A stretch of DNA of 47,550 nt from CAYXVU01 sp964468725 (GTDB lineage: Bacteria; Acidobacteriota; Blastocatellia; UBA7656), in the NCBI GenBank assembly GCA_964468725.1, contig CAYXVU010000013.1, positions 1 to 47,550 of the forward strand, written 5' to 3'. This document shows, one piece after another, positions 26,191 to 33,871 of this stretch (its first letter is position 1; each line of letters opens with the position of its first letter). A model generated the notes under the pieces. The model saw only the letters and a program-made list of their open reading frames with translations. It was not told the origin of the DNA and did not search any database. The position numbers and the translations under genes were made by a program.

Positions 26191-26219
26191 TTGACACTGC
26201 CCATGACCATGCTAATAAT
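26191..26219 (+). promoter_or_regulatory. Promoter of purC
   Basis: TTGACA (26191-26196, perfect), a 17-base spacer and AATAAT (26214-26219). It predicts a transcript start near 26226. This excludes the in-frame ATG at 26139 as the purC start. Confidence 0.55.
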
Positions 26220-26280
26220 GCGGGATGCCTTACGCGACTTCCTCAAAACGAACGACCACAAAACCGGCGAGCGAGACGAG

Positions 26281-27254
26281 ATGGTCGAAAAAAATTCACG
26301 GAAAGAGATACGACAATTAAACTGGTACGCGAAACAACTCTCCCGGATGTCAGTCTATTTCGACGCGGCAAAGTGCGCGATGTCTACGCCCTCGAAGACC
26401 AGTTGCTGATCGTCGCAACGGATCGCCTGTCCGCCTTCGATGTCGTCTTGCCCAACGCGATTCCGTACAAAGGGGCGGTGCTGACGCAACTCTCGATCTT
26501 CTGGTTCGACTTTCTTAAAAATGTCGTTGCCAACCATCTGATTACGACGGCGGTTGATGAGTACCCGGCGGCGCTGCACGCCTATCGTGATCTGTTGGAA
26601 GGGCGTTCGATGTTGGTCAAGCGCACAACCGTATTCCCCTTCGAGTGTGTGGCGCGCGGCTACTTGTCAGGGTCGGGCTGGAAAGATTATCAGGCAACGA
26701 GGGAAGTGTGCGGTGTACGGTTGCCCGCAGGCTTGCAGGAGTCAGATAGGCTCCCAGAGCCAATTTTTACGCCCGCCACGAAAGCCGAAGCCGGACACGA
26801 CATCAACGTCAGTGAGCGCCACATGGCCGAAACATTAGGCGAGGAGACGACCCGCAAGCTCAAAGAGTTGACGCTCAGTCTCTATGTGCGCGCCGCTGCG
26901 TATGCAGAAGAGCGCGGCATCATCATCGCCGATACAAAATTCGAGTTCGGGTTATGGAACGACGAAATCCTGTTGGTTGACGAAGCTCTGACGCCCGATT
27001 CGTCGCGCTTTTGGCCGCAATCGGCGTATCGTCCGGGGCGGGCGCAGCCTTCCTTCGACAAACAGTTTGTGCGCGATTATCTGGAGACGCTCGACTGGAA
27101 CAAGCAGCCGCCCGCGCCCGAATTGCCGGATGAGGTCGTACAGCGAACGAGTGAAAAATATCTGGAAGCGTACCGATTGTTAACCGGGAAATCAGACGTA
27201 GAGCTTGAGAATGAGGGGAAGAGCAACGAGGGCAAGTTTATCAAGGGTTCGTAG
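26281..27254 (+). CDS. purC: Phosphoribosylaminoimidazole-succinocarboxamide synthase (start region frameshifted)
   Basis: ATP-dependent ligation of aspartate to CAIR in purine synthesis. The family body is complete from about 26316: FRRGKVRDVYALEDQLLIVA, TDRLSAFDVVLPNAIPYKG, KRTTVFPFECVARGYLSGSG, GIIIADTKFEFGLWNDEIL, DEALTPDSSRFWP. About 312 aa, the long bacterial/yeast-like form. No ATG, GTG or TTG exists in this frame between the promoter and the conserved start. An ATG at 26281 lies one frame off, and one extra A in the A7 run at 26288-26294 would join it to the body (MVEKKFTERDTTIKLVRE). So either a base is missing in the assembly, slippage occurs, or a rare ACG/ATT start (26310/26316) is used. 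Confidence 0.85.
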
Positions 27255-27313
27255 CCTGAGAGGGGCAACGGGCTGGCCAAATCCCGAATCCGAATCCCGA
27301 TCTGCTAACGCGC

Positions 27314-27838
27314 ATGACATTGCTTGATTACGTAGTGTTGTTGATTGTGGGAGTTTCAATAGCGCTCGGCTATTGGAAGGGGCTGATCAAGGGGGCGATT
27401 GCCTTACTCTCGGCACTGGTTGCCTTACTCATTGCGGCACAAACCTATGAATACGCTGCGATGTTGTTCGAGGGGAGTGCGGCCAGTGCTCGGGCAGCCA
27501 ATCTTCTCGGTTTTGCGCTGATCTTTGTTGCGGTGTTAATGGCGGGCAGCCTGTTTTCGCGTTGGCTTCGCAAGGGGATCAAGCGGGCGCAGTTGGCGTG
27601 GGTAGATCATTGGTTGGGCGCAGGATTTGGATTGCTGCGCGGCTGGTTGATTGGCTCGACGCTCTATTTGGCGTTGACGGCTTTTCCGGTGAAGTTGGAG
27701 GCGGTTGAGCACTCGGTCTTTGCGCCGGTCTTGCTCGAAGGAACGCGTTTGATTTCGTACCTCACTTCGAGCGAAATGCGTGAGCGGTTTTATGACGGAT
27801 ATTTGCAGGTTCAGCAAATCTGGCATGAGAAAAGATAA
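27314..27838 (+). CDS. cvpA: CvpA-family membrane protein
   Basis: 174 aa with four hydrophobic segments. It starts LLDYVVLLIVGVSIALGYWK, followed by GLIKGAIALLSALVALLIAA, the typical N-terminus of CvpA (colicin V production family). The third segment is AANLLGFALIFVAVLMAGSL, then LGAGFGLLRGWLIGS. Function poorly understood; inner membrane. It lies 60 bp after purC and 40 bp before a Fis-type regulator. A short repeat based on AATCCCG (27280-27300) lies in front. Confidence 0.85.
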   Translation: MTLLDYVVLLIVGVSIALGYWKGLIKGAIALLSALVALLIAAQTYEYAAMLFEGSAASARAANLLGFALIFVAVLMAGSLFSRWLRKGIKRAQLAWVDHWLGAGFGLLRGWLIGSTLYLALTAFPVKLEAVEHSVFAPVLLEGTRLISYLTSSEMRERFYDGYLQVQQIWHEKR

Positions 27839-27879
27839 TTCCTTTTGGCGAGAACACGATCACTCGGAGACCCCGAATT

Positions 27880-28161
27880 ATGAAAAGCAGGCTAGAGGCT
27901 TTAGTCAAAGAGATGGTACACAACGGTATTTTGTTTGAAGATGCTGTGGAAGAGTTTGAGAAGCATTTCATCCTCACCGTATTGGAACGGACAAACGGCA
28001 ACCTTTCGAAAGCGGCGCAAGAGTTGCGCATTCATCGCAACACCTTATCCAAGCGCGTTGAGCACTTTTTTCAGAATGGCAATATGATTGGCGCGCGGTT
28101 GCGGCGGGCAAAGGCGAAGGAACCGGCAGCGAAGACGCGCAAGGCCAGCAGCAGAGGCTAA
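27880..28161 (+). CDS. Fis-type helix-turn-helix protein
   Basis: 93 aa. An N-terminal helical region is followed by a Fis/NtrC-C-terminal-type HTH: FEKHFILTVLERTNGNLSKA and AQELRIHRNTLSKRVEHF (about residues 27-65). The tail is Lys/Arg/Ala-rich (RRAKAKEPAAKTRKASSRG) and probably binds DNA non-specifically. Stand-alone proteins of this kind act as nucleoid-associated or local regulators. No target is evident; cvpA upstream is probably in the same transcript. Confidence 0.85.
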   Translation: MKSRLEALVKEMVHNGILFEDAVEEFEKHFILTVLERTNGNLSKAAQELRIHRNTLSKRVEHFFQNGNMIGARLRRAKAKEPAAKTRKASSRG

Positions 28162-28194
28162 ATCTTCCTCGCCTCTGCTATCAGGCCGGTGCAA

Positions 28195-28716
28195 TTATTG
28201 TTTTTCCATCTCCAATAACTTCTGAATATCGGCGTCAATCTGCTCGGACTTGCGCGCCGACGCGCCAATGTATTTGCGAAAGATTTTCCAGTCGCGGGTG
28301 ACCACATAGGTAGTCGGAAATCCCATCAGACGCAGATCGTATCCCTGATCGTCATCGCCCATCAGCACGGTATATTGCATATTATGTTTAGCGACGAAGG
28401 GCTTCACTTTCGGGGCAGGTCCCGAGGCCATGGTGACGCCGACAATCTTCATGCCTTTGTCGGCATACTTCTCTTGCAGCTTGTTGTAGTGCGGAATCTC
28501 GGCGATGCAGGGGCCGCACCAAGTCGCCCAGAAATCGACCACTAGAATGTTGCCTTTGATCTGGCTGGTGGGCACGGCTTTGCCCTCTAGGTCTGTGAGT
28601 TTCAACTCGATCAGGGGTTTGAGTTCCTCATCCGGTTGGGCGGGTTGCACCGTTTGCGCCGAAAGCGCCGGGATGGTGAGCGCAACCAGAAGAGCGAGCA
28701 GCAAAAGCGATCTCAT
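28195..28716 (-). CDS. Exported TlpA-type thioredoxin
   Basis: 173 aa with a signal peptide (LLLLALLVALTIPALSAQ) and a thioredoxin fold. The active site is Cys67-Gly-Pro-Cys70 in VVDFWATWCGPCIAEIPHYN; the cis-Pro appears in MGFPTTYVVTRD. This is a periplasmic thiol-disulfide reductase of the TlpA/ResA group, used in cytochrome c maturation or general redox control. No cytochrome genes are adjacent. Divergent from the zinc-ribbon gene. Confidence 0.92.
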   Translation of the reverse strand: MRSLLLLALLVALTIPALSAQTVQPAQPDEELKPLIELKLTDLEGKAVPTSQIKGNILVVDFWATWCGPCIAEIPHYNKLQEKYADKGMKIVGVTMASGPAPKVKPFVAKHNMQYTVLMGDDDQGYDLRLMGFPTTYVVTRDWKIFRKYIGASARKSEQIDADIQKLLEMEKQ

Positions 28717-28867
28717 AAATTCCTCCGCAAAATTCTCTCCGTCATCGGCGTGATATCGAATGACGGTAAAGCCATTCTAGCGTAGTCAATCGAGTCGGGC
28801 AATCATTCTCTCGGAACCGGTTTGCGGCTCAACAGAAGGCATAAAACCGGGCGGGGTTGTGGGCTGC

Positions 28868-28896
28868 TTGTGCATCAAATTTTGATAGTGTAGACT
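28868..28896 (+). promoter_or_regulatory. Candidate promoter with palindromic spacer for the zinc-ribbon gene
   Basis: TTGTGC (28868-28873), a 17-base spacer and TAGACT (28891-28896). The spacer holds a perfect palindrome, ATCAAA-T-TTTGAT (28874-28886), a possible operator. Confidence 0.35.
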
Positions 28897-28924
28897 TGCC
28901 CGTGAAAAAAAATGGAGGAACCCT

Positions 28925-29668
28925 GTGAGCCCTGAATTGAGTCAGCTCATAGCGCTCCAGGAACTGGATTTAGAAATACAGCGTCTAGCCGACCGACTGT
29001 TCGCCATCCCCGTTGAACGGCAGAGAATGGAAAGCGAATTCGAGAAGGATGCCGCTGAGTTCTTGGAGTTAAAGAGCACACACGAACGAAACCTCAACGA
29101 CCGCAAACATCTGGAAGCCGAAATCACGCTCACTCAGCAACATCACGACAAGTATCAGCAAGACAAAATGCGCGTGCGCAATGAGAAGGAGTATGCTGCC
29201 GTACTTCGCGAGATTGATGCGGCGAAGAAACAGATTGGGGCGTTGGAAACCGAAGTCTTGAAATTGATGGAAGAGATCGAGAAGCAAGACAGCCAATTGC
29301 AAGTTCAGACGCCCGAATTTGCGCGCAAGCGCGGCGAGTTGGAGGCGCTGTTTGCTGAGTTGGAACAGGAAAGCGAATCGGCGCAAGCCCGATCAACCGC
29401 TTTGCATACCCAGCGAGCCGAACTGGCGGCCAGCGTCCCGCATATACTCTTCGCCACCTATGAAAGGATGTCGCGCACCAAACGCGGGCAGGCGCTGGCC
29501 GAAGTTCGCGACGGCATCTGCACCGCTTGCCGTATGAAGGTGCGCCCAAAAATCTACAGCGACGTTCGCAAAGGCGATGAACTGGTTACCTGCGAAAGTT
29601 GTAGTCGCATTTTATATTACAAAGCCGACTTGCCTGAATCAGCCGAGGCGGCAAAGACGAACGAGTAA
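28925..29668 (+). CDS. Coiled-coil protein with C4 zinc ribbon (DUF164/CT398 type)
   Basis: 247 aa, GTG start with a GGAGG site. Residues ~1-180 are a long antiparallel coiled coil (LIALQELDLEIQRLADRLFA, KMRVRNEKEYAAVLREIDAA). The C-terminus carries a zinc ribbon with Cys pairs in GICTACRMKVRP and LVTCESCSRILYY. This matches the widespread YbgI-adjacent or CT398-like zinc-ribbon family of unconfirmed function, thought to act with nucleic acids or secretion factors. Cytoplasmic. Confidence 0.85.
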   Translation: MSPELSQLIALQELDLEIQRLADRLFAIPVERQRMESEFEKDAAEFLELKSTHERNLNDRKHLEAEITLTQQHHDKYQQDKMRVRNEKEYAAVLREIDAAKKQIGALETEVLKLMEEIEKQDSQLQVQTPEFARKRGELEALFAELEQESESAQARSTALHTQRAELAASVPHILFATYERMSRTKRGQALAEVRDGICTACRMKVRPKIYSDVRKGDELVTCESCSRILYYKADLPESAEAAKTNE

Positions 29669-29770
29669 GCCAGCCGCGAGGCCGGCGCGTGACGGAAGTG
29701 CAGACGGTAGTCGAAACGGCCTCATACCTCCCGCAATCTTTCTGCTCATTCCTCACGCTGCTCTCGATAT

Positions 29771-30676
29771 GTGACACGGTTTATGAGCGGACACGCCCCA
29801 TCGAAATTGCACATCGAAGGTGTTGCAGAGCTCTGGTTCGTACCTCACAACGCCCTCAGCCGGTCGGACGAACTTATCTATCGTCCGGCAACTCTGGTCG
29901 AGTGCTCCGTCTGTTTCCGTAGCCTGCGCGCTGGACTCAATCATTCAGAAGAGCGCACCTACACTGCTTGGTTGCCGGAGAGCAGCCTCGCCATAGATTG
30001 GGATCAATCGGCGGTCTCCGTCGACGAAGGCCTGCTGGTCTCCATGCCGCCGCCCTCCGATATGCGCTATCAGCAGGGGAAGTACGTCACGACCCACTCC
30101 GATCTCAGCCAATACCAAGCGGAATTGATTGATCAGTTGGCGCGCACGGAGCGCCTGCGCGTTTACTTCAATCCGGTCTTCGGCCTCTTCTCCATGCCAG
30201 AGGAGCGGCTGGAAGATTTTCTCTCAAGCGTAGCCGAAGCCGCTTTGAGCCGCGTCGAGCCGGAGTTGAAGCAGTTGCGCAATAAGTTCGAGTTGCGGTT
30301 CGAACAGATTCGTCAAGCCAATGCTCAACAAGCCCTTCAACCGGAAGACCTCAGCTTCGAGAGCTTTATGTCGCAGAAGCTCTACCTATTCGAGAGTGAA
30401 AATCGCTTGGCGACCATGTTTTCTACCTTAGCGGGAGCCGTCTTTGGCGCTGCCGAACCCAAACGCTTGCCGGAAAGCTCGCCTTGGGATGCGGCAGAAC
30501 TGGTCGAAGACCTCAATCGGCTAGAGCAAGAAGCCAGCGAGGGCTTGCGCCATCTGTATGAAGAATACAACTCGCTGGCCAACGAATACGACATTTTTGA
30601 GATCGGCTTGCAACCTGGCAATATCAAGGTCACGCGCTGCGCTTTGCTCTGGGTGCCGGTAGCCAGCAGTCAGTAA
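29771..30676 (+). CDS. Conserved-looking protein of unknown function
   Basis: About 301 aa from GTG 29771, or 297 aa from ATG 29783; neither has a clear ribosome site. No signal peptide or membrane segment. The first ~110 residues are beta-rich and include VECSVCFRSLRAGLNHSEER. The rest is mostly helical with a coiled-coil-like stretch (RVEPELKQLRNKFELRFEQI) and an acidic helix (AAELVEDLNRLEQEASEGLR). I do not recognise a family; codon use looks like the neighbours. It lies between the zinc-ribbon and NAD kinase genes on the same strand. Confidence 0.7.
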   Translation: MTRFMSGHAPSKLHIEGVAELWFVPHNALSRSDELIYRPATLVECSVCFRSLRAGLNHSEERTYTAWLPESSLAIDWDQSAVSVDEGLLVSMPPPSDMRYQQGKYVTTHSDLSQYQAELIDQLARTERLRVYFNPVFGLFSMPEERLEDFLSSVAEAALSRVEPELKQLRNKFELRFEQIRQANAQQALQPEDLSFESFMSQKLYLFESENRLATMFSTLAGAVFGAAEPKRLPESSPWDAAELVEDLNRLEQEASEGLRHLYEEYNSLANEYDIFEIGLQPGNIKVTRCALLWVPVASSQ

Positions 30677-30807
30677 GTAGCCGTCAACAATTGGAGTCAG
30701 GGGGCAAGCACTGCGGTCTGACCACCTTGCCTATGAATCCGGCGACTTTGTTATCGGGATGCCAATCTGGCCACTGGCTGCTCATGAGTGATTGAAAGGG
30801 TTCATTT

Positions 30808-31677
30808 GTGGCTTACGATCCGCCATCACAGATTGGCATCATCAGCAAGCCCGACGAACCGCGCGCCATCAAACTCGCTTTACAGATCGCTCAGTGGGCG
30901 GCTGACCGTCAGCTCTCGTTGTACGTTAATGACCGCTTGCGGACGCCCATACCCGGAGCCCTCCTCGCCTCGCATCAGGAGATCATCTCTCAATCGCAAG
31001 TCATCATCGTTTTGGGCGGCGACGGAACGATGATTGCTGCTGCCGGGCTGATCAAAGGCAAAGGCACACCGGTACTCGGCATCAATCTGGGCACGCTCGG
31101 CTACTTGACCGAATTCACCGTAGATGAATTACTACCAGCGCTCGACGATTTGGCCAACGGCGATTATCAAATCGAACCGCGTATGATGCTGGATTGGCAC
31201 GTCCTGCGCGACGACGAAATGATTGCCGAAGATGCGGCGCTCAATGAAGTTGTAGTTGCCAAAGCCACGACATCGCGGATCATTGACATCAGCACATGGG
31301 TTGGCGCCCATCAAGTGACGACCTATCGCGCCGATGGGCTGATCGTCTCTACGCCAACGGGTTCGACGGCCTACAACCTGTCAGCCGGTGGCCCGATCAT
31401 TTCGCCGGTCGCCGAAGCCATCGTCCTCTGTCCAATCTGCCCGCATACCTTGACCAATCGTCCGCTCGTCCTGCCGCACACGGCAGAGATTACCTTGCAA
31501 ATCAATGCTCGCAAACAGCAAGTGACGCTGTCTTCTGACGGACGCTTAAATGTGCGACTGCAAAATGGCGACCGCATCCGCATTCAGCGCAGTTCCAACA
31601 CCTTTAACACAATCTGTCCAAAAGATCGTGATTACTTTGAAATCCTGCGAACCAAATTGCGGTGGAGCGGGCGATAA
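30808..31677 (+). CDS. nadK: NAD kinase (stand-alone)
   Basis: ATP-dependent phosphorylation of NAD to NADP. 289 aa from GTG 30808 with an AAAGGG site. Complete motif set: IIVLGGDGTMIAAAGLIKG; GINLGTLGYLTEFTVDE; ALNEVVVAKATTSR (canonical NE, unlike the fused kinase at 7844); RADGLIVSTPTGSTAYNLSA; GGPIISP. This is the expected housekeeping copy. The stop codon TAA ends exactly at the second assembly gap, so its downstream context is unknown. Confidence 0.95.
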   Translation: MAYDPPSQIGIISKPDEPRAIKLALQIAQWAADRQLSLYVNDRLRTPIPGALLASHQEIISQSQVIIVLGGDGTMIAAAGLIKGKGTPVLGINLGTLGYLTEFTVDELLPALDDLANGDYQIEPRMMLDWHVLRDDEMIAEDAALNEVVVAKATTSRIIDISTWVGAHQVTTYRADGLIVSTPTGSTAYNLSAGGPIISPVAEAIVLCPICPHTLTNRPLVLPHTAEITLQINARKQQVTLSSDGRLNVRLQNGDRIRIQRSSNTFNTICPKDRDYFEILRTKLRWSGR

Positions 31678-31777
31678 NNNNNNNNNNNNNNNNNNNNNNN
31701 NNNNNNNNNNNNNNNNNNNNNNNNNNNNNNNNNNNNNNNNNNNNNNNNNNNNNNNNNNNNNNNNNNNNNNNNNNNNN
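31678..31777. other. Assembly gap (100 N) between nadK and the rhomboid gene
   Basis: Exactly 100 N. Missing sequence of unknown length; genes could be absent here. Confidence 0.98.
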
Positions 31778-31846
31778 GGGAGTTCGCCATTCGGAATATC
31801 TGCTATCCTGATGGCGGATTCCGGGATTCTACTGAAAGAGGTTGCC

Positions 31847-32599
31847 ATGGTCATACCGATAGGAGATGAAAACCGCGCCAATCGTCAGACGCCGTTTGTG
31901 GTCTATACGCTTGTGGCGATCAATGTACTGCTCTTCGCCCTGCAATTGCTGCGCGGCGATACCTTTACTTTGGCCTATGCGGCGGTGCCCTATGAAATTA
32001 CCCATGGCGTGGATTTGGTGCGGCCACAGCCGTTGCCCGGCGGGCAGATGATTCCGCAGATGCCCGGCCCATTCCCGATTTGGTTGACCATCTTCTCTTC
32101 GATGTTTTTGCACGGCGGCTTCATGCACATCATCGGCAATATGCTTTACCTCTGGGTTTTCGGCGACAATATCGAAGACAATTTCGGCCATCTGCGTTTT
32201 TTGATCTTCTATCTGGTTTGCGGGATTGTGGCCATGCTGGCGCAGGTAGTGCTGGATCCGAACTCGGTGATTCCGACGCTGGGGGCTTCAGGGGCGATTG
32301 CCGGAGTCTTAGGCGCTTACCTCATTATGTTTCCGCACAATCGCATTCGCGTGCTGACGACTTTTTTAGTGCTGACCGTATTGGAGTTGCCCGCCATCAT
32401 CGTTTTAGGCCTCTGGATTGTCCTGCAATTCTTCGGTCAGTTAGGCTCGATTACCGACAATACGGCGCAGACCGGAGGGGGCGGCGTCGCCTATATGGCG
32501 CACATCGGTGGCTTTGTTGCCGGATTGGCGTTGGCCTTCATTCTGCGGAAGAAGCCGGAGCCGCCGTGGTATCAGCGCGAGCGCGATTACTACAATTAG
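31847..32599 (+). CDS. Rhomboid-family intramembrane serine protease
   Basis: 250 aa from ATG 31847 with an AGAGG site. Six or seven hydrophobic segments. Catalytic Ser149 in TLGASGAIAGVLGAYLIMF and His219 in YMAHIGGFVAGLALAFI; oxyanion region FLHGGFMHIIGNMLYLW with His94 and Asn98. Length and spacing match the small bacterial rhomboids with no extra domain. Substrates unknown. A loop between TM1 and TM2 is Pro-rich (QPLPGGQMIPQMPGPFP). Confidence 0.93.
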   Translation: MVIPIGDENRANRQTPFVVYTLVAINVLLFALQLLRGDTFTLAYAAVPYEITHGVDLVRPQPLPGGQMIPQMPGPFPIWLTIFSSMFLHGGFMHIIGNMLYLWVFGDNIEDNFGHLRFLIFYLVCGIVAMLAQVVLDPNSVIPTLGASGAIAGVLGAYLIMFPHNRIRVLTTFLVLTVLELPAIIVLGLWIVLQFFGQLGSITDNTAQTGGGGVAYMAHIGGFVAGLALAFILRKKPEPPWYQRERDYYN

Positions 32600-32611
32600 A
32601 GATGCGCCCGA

Positions 32612-33154
32612 TTATTTTGCCGCACTGACTTTTTTGATTTCGTTCAGCAAAAGTTCATCGTCCGGTCTGTCCGCGCCATCTTTGCCGACGTAGATGAACC
32701 GAATCACACCGGTCTGATCGATGAGGAAGACCGATGGATGGGCGATGCCGCTATGCTCTTTTTCATTGAAGACGCCGTAGGCTTTGATGATCTTGCGATC
32801 TGCGTCCGAAAGCACCTGATACTTAGCGCCCGTCGTTAGCGACATTGACCAAGCGTAGTTTTGTTCATCGGCGCTGATCGTCACTAAGTCCGCGCCCGCC
32901 TGTTTGATCTTTTCATAATCCTCAGCCAGCCTGGTGAGTTGTACGGTACACGAGCCTCACCAAAAGCCGCGATAGAAGATGACCAAGACCGGCATGCGCG
33001 TCGTGTACTCAGAGAGCATCACCAGTTTGCCATCGCCATTCGGCAGAGCGAAGTCCGGCGCTTTGTCGCCAACCTTCAAATGCGTCTGCGGAGTCTGCGC
33101 TACGCTGCTAATGGCCAAAAAGAGAAGCGCAAGAATGAATCGAAAGGCGTTCAT
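32612..33154 (-). CDS. Exported redoxin (AhpC/TSA-like) with in-frame TGA at the catalytic Cys: probable selenoprotein (UxxC)
   Basis: One 181-codon frame with a single internal TGA at 32959-32957 (codon 66). The N-terminal part has a signal peptide (AFRFILALLFLAISSVAQ) and a redoxin start (LKVGDKAPDFALPNGDGKL) leading to VLVIFYRGFW. The TGA follows, then GSCTVQLTRLAEDYEKIKQA and the rest of the domain (TISADEQNYAWSMS, IAHPSVFLIDQTGVIRFIYV) to Lys180. Relatives read FYRGxWCxxC, so TGA falls exactly at the peroxidatic cysteine, giving Sec66-G-S-Cys69. A bacterial-SECIS-like hairpin follows (separate entry). Selenocysteine replacing this Cys is known in Prx-like and thioredoxin-like bacterial selenoproteins. 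The alternative is a TGC/TGT-to-TGA mutation or error. A gene finder would split it into 32957-33154 and 32612-32884. Confidence 0.8.
32921..32938 (-). promoter_or_regulatory. SECIS-like hairpin downstream of the in-frame TGA
   Basis: On the mRNA, CTCACCA pairs with TGG-(C bulge)-TGAG around the apical loop GGC. The loop begins 25 bases after TGA, and its first bases are G, as in the bacterial SECIS model. An overlapping alternative pairs TGGTGAG (which includes the TGA, 32962-32956) with CTCACCA (32938-32932) perfectly. Confidence 0.55.
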
Positions 33155-33871
33155 CGTGAGAGGAACGATAGTCCGCCGCGGTTTTGCTTGTCAATTGGCA
33201 GGGACGATATGCGGGCTGTGGGGCCGAAACCCTTCATCGTTGCGAAGGGCGAGCGTTCGCTCGGTTTGACAGGGTGATTGGGAGACTCGGTATAGACCCC
33301 ATTCAGCGTGATGGGCAATCACTGATCGGCCAAATTCTCGGTTTCCGATAACCTACCCATCTATTTTCTTGACACTCAAAAACGACGGTGATATTCTGCG
33401 TTCCGCTTTTAGTAATCAGTTTTGCTAAACGTCCCAAACAATCCTCGAAGATTTTATTCGCCAACACGTTTTTAAATTTTTAACGTGTAACCTCACCATA
33501 ACCTCATAAACATTTCGAGTTCGGCAGAGCCAACGTGTGTACAGAATTACTTGCCTCGAGGCGGGTCAGCCCTCTTTGCCGGTTGTGTCGGCTCGCCTCT
33601 TACCTAGAACCGAATTCAGTGGCGATCCTTACCATTTCAGTAGTCGGCACTCATTCAGTGGAAGATTCCAACGGTTTTGCAAGTTCCTGCCGGACTTGCA
33701 AGTAAGATCATCCCGTTAATGCCGTGTTGTGCACTAGCGGTCCTTGCGTGCTGAACGAAGGGCTAAGGCAACGTGGTCGGATGGAAATATCCGGCGCGCC
33801 CTTGCTTTCGACCTGATTCACTTACCACCGAGGTTAAACCAGAACCCTTTGCAGGGTGATAAGGAGATTCT
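33155..33871 (+). other. 717-base intergenic region with long leader of the multicopper oxidase operon
   Basis: Contains no convincing ORF. It holds a strong promoter (33369-33397), which predicts a leader of about 468 bases. Within the leader are an inverted repeat ACACGTT-N11-AACGTGT (33464-33488), a direct repeat TAACCTCA at 33488 and 33499 (11-bp period, one helical turn, like response-regulator sites), and a small hairpin ACCCT-TTGC-AGGGT (33844-33857) just before the ribosome site. Such a long leader suggests regulation after initiation, but no known riboswitch is recognised. Confidence 0.45.
33369..33397 (+). promoter_or_regulatory. Strong sigma70-type promoter for the multicopper oxidase operon
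   Basis: TTGACA (33369-33374, perfect), exactly 17 bases, TATTCT (33392-33397, four of six). The best promoter match in the window. Confidence 0.6.

Noticed and set aside
26139..26316. N-terminal extension of PurC from ATG 26139
   Set aside because: Lies upstream of a good promoter and the extra residues do not resemble PurC.
29669..29770. RNase P or other structured RNA after the zinc-ribbon gene
   Set aside because: Only about 100 bases, and the conserved RNase P core could not be found.
33537..33719. 60-aa open frame in the oxidase leader
   Set aside because: No ribosome site or protein-like pattern; lies within the presumed 5' leader.
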